Source: MFAQ01 sp964429015
Lineage (GTDB): Bacteria; Patescibacteriota; Microgenomatia; UBA1400; MFAQ01
Assembly (NCBI GenBank): GCA_964429015.1
Contig: CAYSAM010000004.1
Span: 1 to 57,350, forward strand
DNA length: 57,350 bases
Direction of reading: 5' to 3'
The notes beneath the pieces are model-generated. The model was not told where the DNA came from. It saw only the letters and a program-made list of their open reading frames with translations, and did not search any database. Position 1 is the first letter of the stretch; each line of letters opens with the position of its first letter. The translations under genes were made by a program, and so were the position numbers. Of this stretch, positions 1 through 7,939 are shown piece by piece.

Positions 1-768
1 GATGGCTACTCTACAGACAAAACTGTAGAGATTGCTAAAAAGTATAAAGCAAAAGTACTATTAAGAGAAAACAATCCTATTTTCCACGTTCAAAAGCAAA
101 TAGCCAACAATGAAGCAAAATCTGATTGGGTGCTTCAACTGGACACAGATGAAGTTGTAAGCAAAGAAATGAAAGCTGAAATTCAAAAACTTTTGGGGGG
201 TGAAAGCTTTGGAGTTAGCGGCTGGATATCACCAATTAAGCATAAAATTAACCAACTCCTAAAAATTTTCCCCGAGCCAAAACCCCTAGAAGAAGCAGCA
301 AGTGCTTATTGGTTACCTAGAAAAAATTATTTTTTAAACCGATTTTTAGCTCATACTGGCCAGTATCCAGATCCTGTTATTCGTTTGTTCCAAAAAGGTC
401 AAGCTTTTTTACCTGCAAAAAGTGTTCATGAACAAATGGTGGTCAAGGGAACTATTGGTTGGCTAAAAAGCGATCTAGAACACTACGGCACCCCCAACTT
501 TAGTCGCTACTTGCTGCGAGAAAACCGCTACTCTAGCCTTACAGCCATGGAGCTAAAAGAGTTAAGGCTAAAAATAAACTTTTTCAATACGATCAACTAT
601 TTGTTTATAAAACCCTTAATTACTTTTTTACGGCTTTATTTTCGTTTCCGAGGCATACTAGATGGTTTCCCTGGGTTTGTATTTTCGCTTTATTCCGGGT
701 TACATTTTGCCTTCGCCTATATGAAGCTATGGGAACTATATAAAAAGGAGGACCTCGCTATCAAGTAG
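1..768 (+). CDS. Glycosyltransferase family 2, WaaE/KdtX-like (5' end outside window)
   Basis: The reading frame is open from base 1, so the gene starts before the window; the first Met in frame (position 130) is internal. The visible N-terminus (DGYSTDKTVEIAKKY) matches the region just after the first nucleotide-binding strand of GT-A family 2 enzymes, and LDTDE about 50 residues later is the DxD metal/nucleotide-sugar site. The C-terminal part, with KP-hydrophobic-RF, GILDGFPGFVF and a final MKLWEL, is the layout of WaaE/KdtX-like lipopolysaccharide-core glucosyltransferases. It should transfer a sugar from a nucleotide donor on the cytoplasmic face of the membrane. The acceptor cannot be deduced. 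It is the first visible member of the surface-glycan locus. Family assignment is firm, substrate unknown. Confidence 0.85.
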   Translation, partial: DGYSTDKTVEIAKKYKAKVLLRENNPIFHVQKQIANNEAKSDWVLQLDTDEVVSKEMKAEIQKLLGGESFGVSGWISPIKHKINQLLKIFPEPKPLEEAASAYWLPRKNYFLNRFLAHTGQYPDPVIRLFQKGQAFLPAKSVHEQMVVKGTIGWLKSDLEHYGTPNFSRYLLRENRYSSLTAMELKELRLKINFFNTINYLFIKPLITFLRLYFRFRGILDGFPGFVFSLYSGLHFAFAYMKLWELYKKEDLAIK

Positions 769-777
769 TCCAGGCGA

Positions 778-783
778 TATAAT
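778..783 (+). promoter_or_regulatory. -10 box TATAAT, leaderless-type promoter of the GT4 gene at 792
   Basis: A perfect TATAAT ends 8 nt before the ATG at 792. With the usual 6-8 nt from -10 to the transcription start, the mRNA would begin at or within a nucleotide or two of the start codon. No convincing -35 box and no Shine-Dalgarno sequence is seen. Confidence 0.5.
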
Positions 784-791
784 TTCAGTGC

Positions 792-1805
792 ATGAGTAAA
801 GATATTAGAGTTCAGCTTATATTTCATAACCAATCAAAGGGAAGAGGTATCGGTGTCTACGGAGAGAATCTCCAAAATGAGCTCAAAAAAATTAAAGGCG
901 TTAAACTTGTAGATAGTAGTCCCGATCTCATTCACTATACTTTTTACGATATTTTTTATCCCACTCTAAAAATAAACACCAAAATCCCTTGTGTGGTGAC
1001 TGTTCACGACGTGACACCCCTAGTTATGTCCGATCGCTATCCAAAAGGAATACTCACAACCATTGGCCTTATTCGTCAATGGTTTCAGCTAAAGAAATCT
1101 TCGGCCGTTATAACTGACTCTGTTTGTTCAAAAAAAGACATCTCCAAATATCTATGGATAGACGAGAGTAAAATTTTTGTTACCCCGCTTGCTGCAAACG
1201 GTCTTTATAAAAAAAGTGTTTCAGAAAGCGAAAAAAAGAAAATAGCGGCCAAATACAATTTGCCAGAAAAGTTTATTTTAACTGTGGCAGCTGGTCCAAA
1301 TCCTAATAAAAACTTACCAAATCTTGCTGAGGCTACCGAAAGACTGGGTATACCTTTGGTTATTGTGGGTGGAGGTATCAACCAAAAAATTGTTAAACCA
1401 GTAGAGCCGGAGTTAATTGATTTAGTAAGGTTAGAAGTTTACCCGCATTTGATAAGGTTAGATAACGTTCCAAACGAAGAATTGTTAATTCTCCTAAAAC
1501 TTGCTACTAGCTACGTTCAGGCGTCCTACTATGAGGGTTTTGGTATCCCTTTACTAGAAGCTATGACGGCGGGGTGCCCAATAGTTAGCTCAAAAACTTC
1601 TAGTTTGCCCGAAATATATCCAGAAGGAACAATTACCTTTAATCCCAAAAATATTTCGTCAATTGAAAAGGGTATCAAAAAAGCCATTAATATGAAAGGT
1701 AAGTTATTAGAAAAATATCTTGCCACAAATAAAAAACGTTCCGAAGATTTTTCTTGGGAAAAAACTGCCCAAGCGACCAAAGAGGTTTATTTATCTGTCT
1801 TATGA
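792..1805 (+). CDS. Glycosyltransferase family 4 (GT-B)
   Basis: This 337-residue GT-B glycosyltransferase has an N-terminal acceptor domain with the TVHDVTPL segment typical of GT4 mannosyl/rhamnosyltransferases. The C-terminal nucleotide-sugar domain carries YYEGFGIPLLEAM, in which the two Glu residues form the EX7E donor-binding motif, followed by SSKTSSLPEI. No signal peptide or membrane segment is seen, so it should act at the inner face of the membrane on a lipid-linked glycan. It has its own TATAAT box 8 nt upstream and its stop overlaps the next start (ATGA, 1802-1805), indicating translational coupling. Donor and linkage are unknown. Confidence 0.88.
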   Translation: MSKDIRVQLIFHNQSKGRGIGVYGENLQNELKKIKGVKLVDSSPDLIHYTFYDIFYPTLKINTKIPCVVTVHDVTPLVMSDRYPKGILTTIGLIRQWFQLKKSSAVITDSVCSKKDISKYLWIDESKIFVTPLAANGLYKKSVSESEKKKIAAKYNLPEKFILTVAAGPNPNKNLPNLAEATERLGIPLVIVGGGINQKIVKPVEPELIDLVRLEVYPHLIRLDNVPNEELLILLKLATSYVQASYYEGFGIPLLEAMTAGCPIVSSKTSSLPEIYPEGTITFNPKNISSIEKGIKKAINMKGKLLEKYLATNKKRSEDFSWEKTAQATKEVYLSVL

Positions 1806-2866
1806 AAAATTACTTAGAAGTAATCAAAACTTTTTTGGGTTGGAGATTTATATTGTTTTTTCTGTCTTTGCCTGTAATTGGTTTGGCGGGCAATCTAACT
1901 CCATTTGCAAATTTTGATGGTCTTCGCTATATAAGTATTGCTCAGGAAGGATATGGTACCCCCAACACTTTTTATAGTTACTCACTTTTTCCCCTATACC
2001 CACTCTTGATAAAGTTTTTATCTCCTTTGTTTGGTTACTTGTACTCTGGTCTCTTTCTCTCCCACCTGTTTCTTTTACTAAGTTTAATTGCCTTTTATAG
2101 ACTTGCAAGACTAGATTATTCAAAATCAGTGGCTCAAAAAGCAATAATGTTGCTGCTTTGTTTTCCGGCTTCATTTTTTTTCGTATCTGTCTATTCAGAA
2201 TCACTCTTTCTTTTTTTGAGTTTAACCTCAGTCTATTTTTGTCGTCAAAAAAAATACTTATTTTCTGTTCTTGTTGCCGCTCTTGCCTCATACACAAGAG
2301 CAGCGGGGATGTTTCTCTGGCTAATTATTCTCGTGGAATACTTAGAAGAAAACAAAGGTCAGATAAAAGAAATATTCAAGCCAAAATTATTATTGCTTTT
2401 AATACCACCGTTGGGCTTTGTTTACTATCTAAATTATTTACAGATTTACACAAGTAGTATTCTTAAATTTCTACCCTCTATTCCAAATAAGTTCGTTTTT
2501 TTACATCAAGTTATATTGCGCTATCTAAAAATGATAATATTTATTGATCACACAAGTAGTTTATTTTGGGTAATTTTAACCGAGCTCATAATTGGTTTTT
2601 TTATGCTCTACCTGTTAGTTGTTTCTTATAACAAAATTAGATTCTCATACTGGCTCTACTTTTTTATATCTTATTTGATTCCTACACTTTGGGGGAGCTA
2701 CAGTGGCATTTCCCGATTTATCGTAGTTGTTTTTCCAATGTTTTATTTTTTAAGCTTCTGGCTAGAAACTAAACCACAAATTTATCAAAAGGCGTTTTAT
2801 CTTTTTTCGTTTTTGTTAATGATCTTAAATATGAGTCTATTTTTAAAAGGAGTTTTTGTTGGCTAA
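1802..2866 (+). CDS. PIG-V-like mannosyltransferase (GT-C membrane enzyme)
   Basis: I place the start at the ATG overlapping the previous stop (ATGA) rather than the longer in-frame Met at 1754, giving 354 residues. The protein is almost wholly membrane-spanning. The first periplasmic loop has FDGLRYISIAQEGYG, the Asp-containing GT-C motif, and then FPLYPLLIKFLSPLFG, the signature pattern of the PIG-V/Mannosyl_trans2 family. Eukaryotic PIG-V adds mannose from a polyprenyl-phosphate donor; bacterial relatives are common in Patescibacteria with unproven acceptors. It likely uses a polyprenyl-P-sugar made by one of the DPM1-like GT2 enzymes in this locus (inference). It overlaps the following flippase by 1 nt. 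Confidence 0.75.
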   Translation: MKNYLEVIKTFLGWRFILFFLSLPVIGLAGNLTPFANFDGLRYISIAQEGYGTPNTFYSYSLFPLYPLLIKFLSPLFGYLYSGLFLSHLFLLLSLIAFYRLARLDYSKSVAQKAIMLLLCFPASFFFVSVYSESLFLFLSLTSVYFCRQKKYLFSVLVAALASYTRAAGMFLWLIILVEYLEENKGQIKEIFKPKLLLLLIPPLGFVYYLNYLQIYTSSILKFLPSIPNKFVFLHQVILRYLKMIIFIDHTSSLFWVILTELIIGFFMLYLLVVSYNKIRFSYWLYFFISYLIPTLWGSYSGISRFIVVVFPMFYFLSFWLETKPQIYQKAFYLFSFLLMILNMSLFLKGVFVG

Positions 2867-4143
2867 TGTTAAGTAGACTAAAAAAACTGGACACTCCTCT
2901 TTTTAGAGATTCAAGTATTTATTATCTTGGCAACTTCTTCTTAAATTTTTTTCGATACCTTTTTCACTTACTTTTATTAAGATTATTATCTCCAGAAGAT
3001 TACGGTGAATTTTTAACCTACCTCTCGTTAATGTATCTACTTGCCATTCCTTCTGGAACCATAACGGGAGTTGTTACAAAGGCTGTTTCTGAATTTGTAG
3101 GGAAAAAAGATGGTCAGTCTTTAAATCTATTTTTCTATCAGATTATCAAAAAAACTTTTTTGGCAACCTTACTACTCTCAATATGTCTTTTGGCATTTTC
3201 AGGTTACCTATCAGTTATTTTCAAAGCTCATCAGCTTGCCTTTATAGTTTTGGGTATAGGAGTAATCTTAACCTTGTTTCAGACTGTTTCAAGCTCCTAC
3301 CTTTCCGGTTTACAGCTTTTTGTTTTTCAGACAATTTTGGGATTTTTAGGAGTAATATTGACAATATCAATTAGTTTCTTGGCCATTAGAATGGGTTATG
3401 GTCCAGGCGGTGCTGTAATTGGCCAGACTTTAGCTGCTCTTATTACAACACTAATTGCATACCTAAAAATAAAAAAATATATTTACCCTCTTAAAAAGGG
3501 TAAAGTGAAGTTTTTGTTTAATTTAAAAAATTTTACTGGTTTTAGTTTTATAAATTCAGTAGGGGTAATGTCTCTTATATCAGTTGATATTCTCATGGTT
3601 AGAGTCCTCTTAAGTCTACAAGACTCTGGTATCTACTCCACTCTCTCAGTTATTAGTCGAACTGTTCTCTTTGGTCTAACCCCCATCTCTTCACTGTTAT
3701 TGCCTATTGCCGCAAAAAAAGCATCGGAAGGTAAAAATCATTTTTTAGTTTTTTTAAAACTAGGACTAGTGATGGTAATTCTCAGCAGTATAGCTATAGC
3801 GATATTTTCTTTTTTCCCAAAATTTATTATCCATCTCTTTTCTGGAGCAAGTCATCCAACCACTGTCTTCCTACTACCGATTTTTGCATTATGCATGGTT
3901 TTATTCGCCTTAAATCAGTTTTTGCTAACCTATTTAATGAGTATAAACAAACAGAAATCAAATTTATTTTTACTTATCATTGCCCTAGCTCAACCTGCTT
4001 TAATCTATTTGTTCAAATATAGTTTGCATTCAGTTGTCCTGTGTAATCTTTTTTTGCAAATAACACTACTAACAACATTGATGGTTGTATACTTAAAACC
4101 AATATCTTCTAGTGTAAAAAATAATAATGACCACGTTAGTTAA
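2866..4143 (+). CDS. Wzx-type polysaccharide flippase (MOP/MATE superfamily), copy 1
   Basis: A 425-residue integral membrane protein with about 12-14 hydrophobic helices. The N-terminus (DSSIYYLGNFFLNFFRYLFH, then LLSPEDYGEFLTYLS) is the hallmark of Wzx/RfbX flippases, where a leucine-rich helix is followed by the SPxxYG turn. It would move undecaprenyl-pyrophosphate-linked repeat units across the membrane. The stop TAA of the preceding gene shares one base with its ATG. A second flippase of the same superfamily lies at 23421-24689, so two different lipid-linked units may be exported, or the locus may be a fusion of two clusters (inference). Confidence 0.87.
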   Translation: MLSRLKKLDTPLFRDSSIYYLGNFFLNFFRYLFHLLLLRLLSPEDYGEFLTYLSLMYLLAIPSGTITGVVTKAVSEFVGKKDGQSLNLFFYQIIKKTFLATLLLSICLLAFSGYLSVIFKAHQLAFIVLGIGVILTLFQTVSSSYLSGLQLFVFQTILGFLGVILTISISFLAIRMGYGPGGAVIGQTLAALITTLIAYLKIKKYIYPLKKGKVKFLFNLKNFTGFSFINSVGVMSLISVDILMVRVLLSLQDSGIYSTLSVISRTVLFGLTPISSLLLPIAAKKASEGKNHFLVFLKLGLVMVILSSIAIAIFSFFPKFIIHLFSGASHPTTVFLLPIFALCMVLFALNQFLLTYLMSINKQKSNLFLLIIALAQPALIYLFKYSLHSVVLCNLFLQITLLTTLMVVYLKPISSSVKNNNDHVS

Positions 4144-4942
4144 AAACAGACTCATCCGCCACAACCCCAAAATGCTATCAGTAATAGTTCCTGCATATAA
4201 TTGCAAAACTATTCACAATGATCTCATTAATATACAAAAATATTTAAAGACCATAAGAAACCATTATGAGATAATTTGCGTTGTTGACGGTCAAAAGTCT
4301 AAAAAAGATAAAACAAAAAAGCGCGCCTTGAAAGCGAAAAATGATCATATAAAAATTTATTCATATCATAAAAATAGAGGTAAGGGCTACGCTATTAGGT
4401 TGGGAATGAGTTATGCAAAAGGTGGGCTGATTGCCTTTATAGATTCAGGTGGAGATGTAAATCCCTCTGGTTTGGGGTTAGCTATAGAGCATATGAAATG
4501 GTACAAAGCTGATGTTATTGTTGGAAGCAAGCGCCATAAAGCAAGCAAAGTTACTTATCCCTGGCAGAGAAAAATTCTTTCCTTTTTTGTTCAAAAAGCA
4601 ACCAAGTTGTTTTTTGGGTTAAATATTTCCGATACACAAACAGGACTAAAATTATTCAGAAGGGAGGTTTTGGTAAAAATAATGCCACGTCTTTTGGTAA
4701 AAAGATGGGCTTTTGACCTAGAAATGTTAGCAGTAGCAAACCACTTGGGTTTTACAAGAATATACGAATCTCCGGTTGAGATTAACTTAAAATTTGGTAG
4801 CAATGTCGGTATTTCTGCTGTCCAAAATTTTATTACAGACTACTTGGCTATAATTTATCGAATCTATATTCTAAAATATTATGACGATAATTATAAGGAT
4901 CGTTGGGCAGGGGATAAGCGCCTTCATTTAAGATACAAATGA
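4127..4942 (+). CDS. GT2 glycosyltransferase, dolichyl-phosphate mannosyltransferase-like
   Basis: A soluble GT-A enzyme with no C-terminal membrane helices. MLSVIVPAYN (from the internal Met at 4172) is the canonical GT2 first strand, so the true start may be 4172; 4127 overlaps the flippase by 17 nt. NRGKGYAIRLGMSYAKG and SDTQTGLKLFRREVL are the conserved DPM1-type segments, the latter binding donor phosphate. The usual DAD/DxD metal site reads FIDSGGDVNP, an altered spacing. The predicted product is a polyprenyl-phosphate sugar used by membrane GT-C enzymes such as the PIG-V-like protein upstream. It overlaps the next gene by 4 nt. Confidence 0.8.
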   Translation: MTTLVKNRLIRHNPKMLSVIVPAYNCKTIHNDLINIQKYLKTIRNHYEIICVVDGQKSKKDKTKKRALKAKNDHIKIYSYHKNRGKGYAIRLGMSYAKGGLIAFIDSGGDVNPSGLGLAIEHMKWYKADVIVGSKRHKASKVTYPWQRKILSFFVQKATKLFFGLNISDTQTGLKLFRREVLVKIMPRLLVKRWAFDLEMLAVANHLGFTRIYESPVEINLKFGSNVGISAVQNFITDYLAIIYRIYILKYYDDNYKDRWAGDKRLHLRYK

Positions 4943-5952
4943 TAAAACCACTTGTCTCAGTTATTATTGTCGACTACAAAAAAAGCAACCCTTATTTAAA
5001 GGAGGGACTAGATGCTATAGCCAAGCAAACTTATAAAAACTACGAAATAATTCTAATAACAGATTATCCCGTTGGTCTAGTCTCACCAAAACTGCGCAAA
5101 AAATCATATGGTAAATACGTAGGTCCTGCCAAAAAAAGAGATGATGGTGCAAAGATGGCAAGGGGTAGCATTTTAGCCTTTTTAGATGATGATGCCTTTC
5201 CTGATATAAACTGGCTAAAAGAAATGGTTAAAGAGTACAAAGACAAGGAAATCGTTGCCGTTGGTGGGCCAGGTGTAACACCACCGGGAGTGAGTTGGCA
5301 AGAAGATGCCTCGGGTTGGGCGTCAGCTTCTCCACTTGGTTCGGGAACATTCTCATATCGATTTTTACCTGGTAAAAGACAGCTTGTAGATGATTATCCA
5401 TCCATGAATCTATCTGTTCGGCGCAAAGAATTTTTATCAATAGGGGGTTTTGATTCTAATTACTGGCCTGGGGAAGACACTAAGCTGTGCCTAGATCTTA
5501 TCTCTAAGCTAAATAAAAAAATTATCTATAACCCAAAAATGTTAGTCTATCATCATCGGCGACCTGTTTTTAGAAAACACTTAATTCAGAATGGCAATTT
5601 TGGGCTACATCGTGGGTTTTTTGCGAGAATTCTACCCAAAACATCACTTAAGCCTATTTATTTCCTTCCGTCCTTATTATTACTAGGTGTCAGTTATTTA
5701 ATTGCTGGATATATTCTGTCTATTATTGGTAGACAGGAATACGTAAATCTACCTTTTTATCTTCCAATTCTATATTTAACCTACCTTTACCTTTTTCTCT
5801 TGTTTGCAAACTCAATTTGGATCAGTAAATATACAAAAGGTAAAAAAACGTTTCAGGCCCTTTTTTCTATTATTGTTATTTTTGTTACCCATCTTTGGTA
5901 TGGATTAAAATTTTTACAAGGATTACTATTTACTGATAAACTAACAAGATAG
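4939..5952 (+). CDS. GT2 glycosyltransferase with C-terminal membrane helices
   Basis: A 337-residue GT-A enzyme. LVSVIIVDYKKSN is the first strand, the DxD motif reads AFLDDDAFPD and the catalytic-base region contains WPGEDTKLCLDL (the ED pair). After about residue 240 two or three hydrophobic helices (LPSLLLLGVSYLIAGYILSI and following) anchor it to the membrane, as in many polysaccharide chain-extending GT2 enzymes. It ends the run that starts near 792: the following gene has its own -10 box and repeat DNA separates them. Substrate unknown. Confidence 0.83.
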   Translation: MIKPLVSVIIVDYKKSNPYLKEGLDAIAKQTYKNYEIILITDYPVGLVSPKLRKKSYGKYVGPAKKRDDGAKMARGSILAFLDDDAFPDINWLKEMVKEYKDKEIVAVGGPGVTPPGVSWQEDASGWASASPLGSGTFSYRFLPGKRQLVDDYPSMNLSVRRKEFLSIGGFDSNYWPGEDTKLCLDLISKLNKKIIYNPKMLVYHHRRPVFRKHLIQNGNFGLHRGFFARILPKTSLKPIYFLPSLLLLGVSYLIAGYILSIIGRQEYVNLPFYLPILYLTYLYLFLLFANSIWISKYTKGKKTFQALFSIIVIFVTHLWYGLKFLQGLLFTDKLTR

Positions 5953-5955
5953 TTC

Positions 5956-5988
5956 TTGTATCCGGGCTTGATCGGGGATCTATAAAAA
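5956..5988. repeat. Degenerate copy of a TCCGG...GATC-CGG...ATCTAT dispersed repeat
   Basis: The short gap after the GT2 gene reads GTATCCGGGCTTGATCGGGG then ATCTATAAAA. It resembles the hairpin element at 54172-54200 (TGTCATTCCGGACTAGATCC then GGAATCTATATAAA), sharing TCCGG, GATC, GG and ATCTAT in the same order. The palindrome is weaker here, as if decayed. Confidence 0.45.
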
Positions 5989-5991
5989 GGT

Positions 5992-5997
5992 TAGAAT
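5992..5997 (+). promoter_or_regulatory. -10 box TAGAAT before the ferredoxin gene
   Basis: TAGAAT ends 6 nt before the ATG at 6004. The position matches the leaderless arrangement seen at many other gene starts in this window. There is no Shine-Dalgarno sequence. Confidence 0.45.
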
Positions 5998-6003
5998 AAC
6001 TAA

Positions 6004-6270
6004 ATGCAAAAAATAATAACAGATGAAAATCAATCGGTGGGGGTAAGGGAAGATGGTTATACGGTCACGGTTGATCTCAATAAATGCATTGCCGCCGGCC
6101 CCTGTGCTATAGCTGCTCCAGGTGTTTTTGAAATACGCCCCGAAGATGGAAAGGCAATAATAAGCAATCCTGATGGTGAAGACCTCGATAAAGTACTGGA
6201 GGCCGCACGTTGTTGCCCAATTTTAGCTATTAGTATTAAAAATCAAGCAGGTAAACAAACCTTCCCCTAA
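6004..6270 (+). CDS. Small ferredoxin, single [3Fe-4S]-type cluster
   Basis: An 88-residue soluble protein. Cys28 and Cys34 lie in KCIAAGPCAIAAPGVF and Cys70/Cys71 in RCCPILAI, giving the C-X5-C ... C-P pattern of the one-cluster ferredoxins that serve cytochrome P450s and other enzymes in actinobacteria. Ala31 occupies the position of the extra Cys that would make a 4Fe-4S cluster, so a 3Fe-4S centre is more likely, although the adjacent Cys70/Cys71 pair leaves some doubt. It is a one-electron carrier. The next gene is a radical SAM enzyme, and the simplest reading is that this ferredoxin feeds electrons to that enzyme (inference). It has its own promoter-like TAGAAT box 6 nt upstream. Confidence 0.85.
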   Translation: MQKIITDENQSVGVREDGYTVTVDLNKCIAAGPCAIAAPGVFEIRPEDGKAIISNPDGEDLDKVLEAARCCPILAISIKNQAGKQTFP

Positions 6271-6276
6271 GTCTTT

Positions 6277-6316
6277 GTCATTGCGAGGCACGACTTTAGG
6301 TCGGCCGTGGCAATCA
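6277..6316. repeat. Dispersed TCATTGCGAG...GGCAATC palindromic repeat
   Basis: TTGTCATTGCGAGGCACGAC, a short middle, then GGTCGGCCGTGGCAATC. This is an imperfect inverted repeat of the widespread GTCATTGCGAG/...GCAATC type. Related copies occur at 56750-56858 and, inside a gene, at 19096-19173. It fills the gap between the ferredoxin and radical SAM genes. Confidence 0.6.
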
Positions 6317-6323
6317 ATAAAAA

Positions 6324-6329
6324 TATATT
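6324..6329 (+). promoter_or_regulatory. -10 box TATATT before the radical SAM gene
   Basis: TATATT ends 6 nt before the ATG at 6336. A second TATAAT (6332-6337) overlaps the start codon itself and would only serve a later start. The arrangement is leaderless-like with no Shine-Dalgarno sequence. Confidence 0.4.
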
Positions 6330-6335
6330 CATATA

Positions 6336-7892
6336 ATGTTAAAAAAAACTAAAACAAAAAATAACAAACCTTTACGTTTAGTTGTTGGCTATCCACCAAC
6401 ACCGTCCGATAAAGGGGTAATGCTTTTATCGCAAAACCGACAATTTCAGTATTTTAATGCCAAAACCTACATCTACCCAATGGTACCTGCATATGCCGCC
6501 TCAAATGCCCAAGCAAATGGCTACAAAGTAAAATGGATGGATGGTATAGCAGATGAACAAAGTTTTGATGATTGGTTAAAAGAGTTAAAAAAATTTAAGC
6601 CAGATGTTTTAATGGTGGAAACCAAGTCACCTATAGTCAAAAAACACTGGAAGGTAATTGCCAAAATTAAAAAGGAGATGCCTAAACTTTTAACTGTTTG
6701 GGTGGGGGACCATGTTACGTTTGCTCCAGTAGAAATGTTCGAAAATTCACAAGTAGATTATTTGATTACAGGGGGTGACTATGATTTTGTAATTGTTAAT
6801 CTTTTAAATCACCTTAGTAAGGGCGAGAAGTTGGAAGGGGGAGTTTGGTGGAGAGCTACAGATAAAAGAATAAAGGATAAACCTGCAGAAATTTTGGTTG
6901 CCAAGAGAAAACTTAAACTCTGCAACTCCGGTAAGCCAAGCATCGCCCACAATCTAAATGACCTCCCATTTGTAGATCGAGATTTAACTAAATGGGAACT
7001 TTACTCTGTTTATAATGGAAATTATAAATATACTCCGGCTACTTATATGTATTCAGGAAGAGACTGTTGGTGGAACAGATGTACTTTTTGCGTCTGGGAT
7101 CACACTATAAACCCTATTGGCTCTTATCGCCGCTTCTCACCCCAGCGTCTTTTCGACGAGGTAAAGCATGTGGTGGACAAATACCATGTTAAAGAAATTT
7201 TTGACGACGCGGGGACATTTATGATCGGCAAGCCCCTGGCAGATTTTTGTAACTTACTTATAGACTCAGGCTACAACAAAAAAGTGGTTTTTGGATGTAA
7301 TATGCGTCTTAATGCGCTAAAGCAAGAACATTACGACCTTATGGGAAAAGCAAACTTTAGGTTTATCCTTTATGGTATGGAATCTGCCAATCAAAAAACA
7401 CTGGACAAACTAGATAAGGGTGTTAAGGTGGAGCAGATAGAAGAGGGAGTCAGAATGGCCAAAAAAGGAGGGCTAGATCCTCACTTAACAATTATGATGG
7501 GCTATCCTTGGGAAACTTATGAGGATGCCAAAAATACTGTAAATCTTGCCAAAGACTGTTTTAAAAAAGGCTATGTAGATACTCTTCAAGCAACCGTTGT
7601 CATTCCATATCCTGGAACTCCGCTTTGGAAAGAATGCAAAGAAAAGGGCTGGCTATTAAGCGAAGATTACGATGACTATGATATGCGCAAGCCTGTTATG
7701 AAGTCATCTTTAACAGAACAGCAAGTGTTAGAGCTAACTCAAGACTTATACAAGTCATTCTTAGGACCAAAATTTATTCTACGCAAGATTACCGAAATTA
7801 GAAGTTTGGATGATATAAAGTTTTTATTCATGGCGGGTTGGAGATTTTTGGGACACATGATGGACTTTTCACCAAAACAACTAAAGCGTTAA
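6336..7892 (+). CDS. B12-binding-type radical SAM protein
   Basis: A 518-residue protein with two recognisable parts. Residues about 15-160 form a Rossmann-like cobalamin-binding-type domain (LVVGYPPTP at the start, then VWVGDHVTFAP and YLITGGDYDF). Residues about 235-450 form a radical SAM TIM barrel. The cluster-binding cysteines are Cys244, Cys249 and Cys252 in GRDCWWNRCTFCVWD. This is CX4CX2C, not the standard CX3CX2C; Trp-Trp after the first Cys recalls CWWG-type members of the B12-rSAM class. ILYGMESANQKTLDKLDKGV and MMGYPWETYEDA are the conserved barrel strands that hold SAM. Typical reactions are methylation of unactivated carbon or ring chemistry, and the substrate here is unknown. 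The ferredoxin just upstream is the likely electron donor. Confidence 0.82.
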   Translation: MLKKTKTKNNKPLRLVVGYPPTPSDKGVMLLSQNRQFQYFNAKTYIYPMVPAYAASNAQANGYKVKWMDGIADEQSFDDWLKELKKFKPDVLMVETKSPIVKKHWKVIAKIKKEMPKLLTVWVGDHVTFAPVEMFENSQVDYLITGGDYDFVIVNLLNHLSKGEKLEGGVWWRATDKRIKDKPAEILVAKRKLKLCNSGKPSIAHNLNDLPFVDRDLTKWELYSVYNGNYKYTPATYMYSGRDCWWNRCTFCVWDHTINPIGSYRRFSPQRLFDEVKHVVDKYHVKEIFDDAGTFMIGKPLADFCNLLIDSGYNKKVVFGCNMRLNALKQEHYDLMGKANFRFILYGMESANQKTLDKLDKGVKVEQIEEGVRMAKKGGLDPHLTIMMGYPWETYEDAKNTVNLAKDCFKKGYVDTLQATVVIPYPGTPLWKECKEKGWLLSEDYDDYDMRKPVMKSSLTEQQVLELTQDLYKSFLGPKFILRKITEIRSLDDIKFLFMAGWRFLGHMMDFSPKQLKR

Positions 7893-7909
7893 AATATTGC
7901 TTCGCTTTT
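7883..7909 (+). terminator. Weak hairpin at the end of the radical SAM gene
   Basis: AAAGCG (7883-7888) can pair with CGCTTT (7903-7908) around a 14-nt loop that contains the gene's stop codon, followed only by TTGTT. It is a marginal terminator; the CTTCGCTT part may instead be a fragment of the ATTGCTTCGC repeat family. Confidence 0.25.
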
Positions 7910-7924
7910 GTTAATTAAAGAGTA

Positions 7925-7930
7925 TAGAAT
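7925..7930 (+). promoter_or_regulatory. -10 box TAGAAT before the GT4 gene at 7940
   Basis: TATAGAAT is present, with TAGAAT ending 9 nt before the ATG at 7940. It fits the short-leader or leaderless pattern of the window. A second candidate TAAAAT overlaps the ATG and is less likely. Confidence 0.4.
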
Positions 7931-7939
7931 AGGTGTAAA

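Noticed and set aside
747..753. AAGGAGG Shine-Dalgarno near the end of the first GT2 gene
   Set aside because: No start codon lies within a useful distance; the next gene starts at 792 and has a TATAAT box in between. It is probably coding sequence only.
1848..2297. 149-residue minus-strand ORF
   Set aside because: It lies wholly antisense to the PIG-V-like gene and shows no family features.
5944..5959. Hairpin ACAAGA-TAGT-TCTTGT as a terminator
   Set aside because: A 6-bp stem with no T run on either strand; it overlaps the stop codon of the GT2 gene and is probably chance or part of the adjacent repeat.
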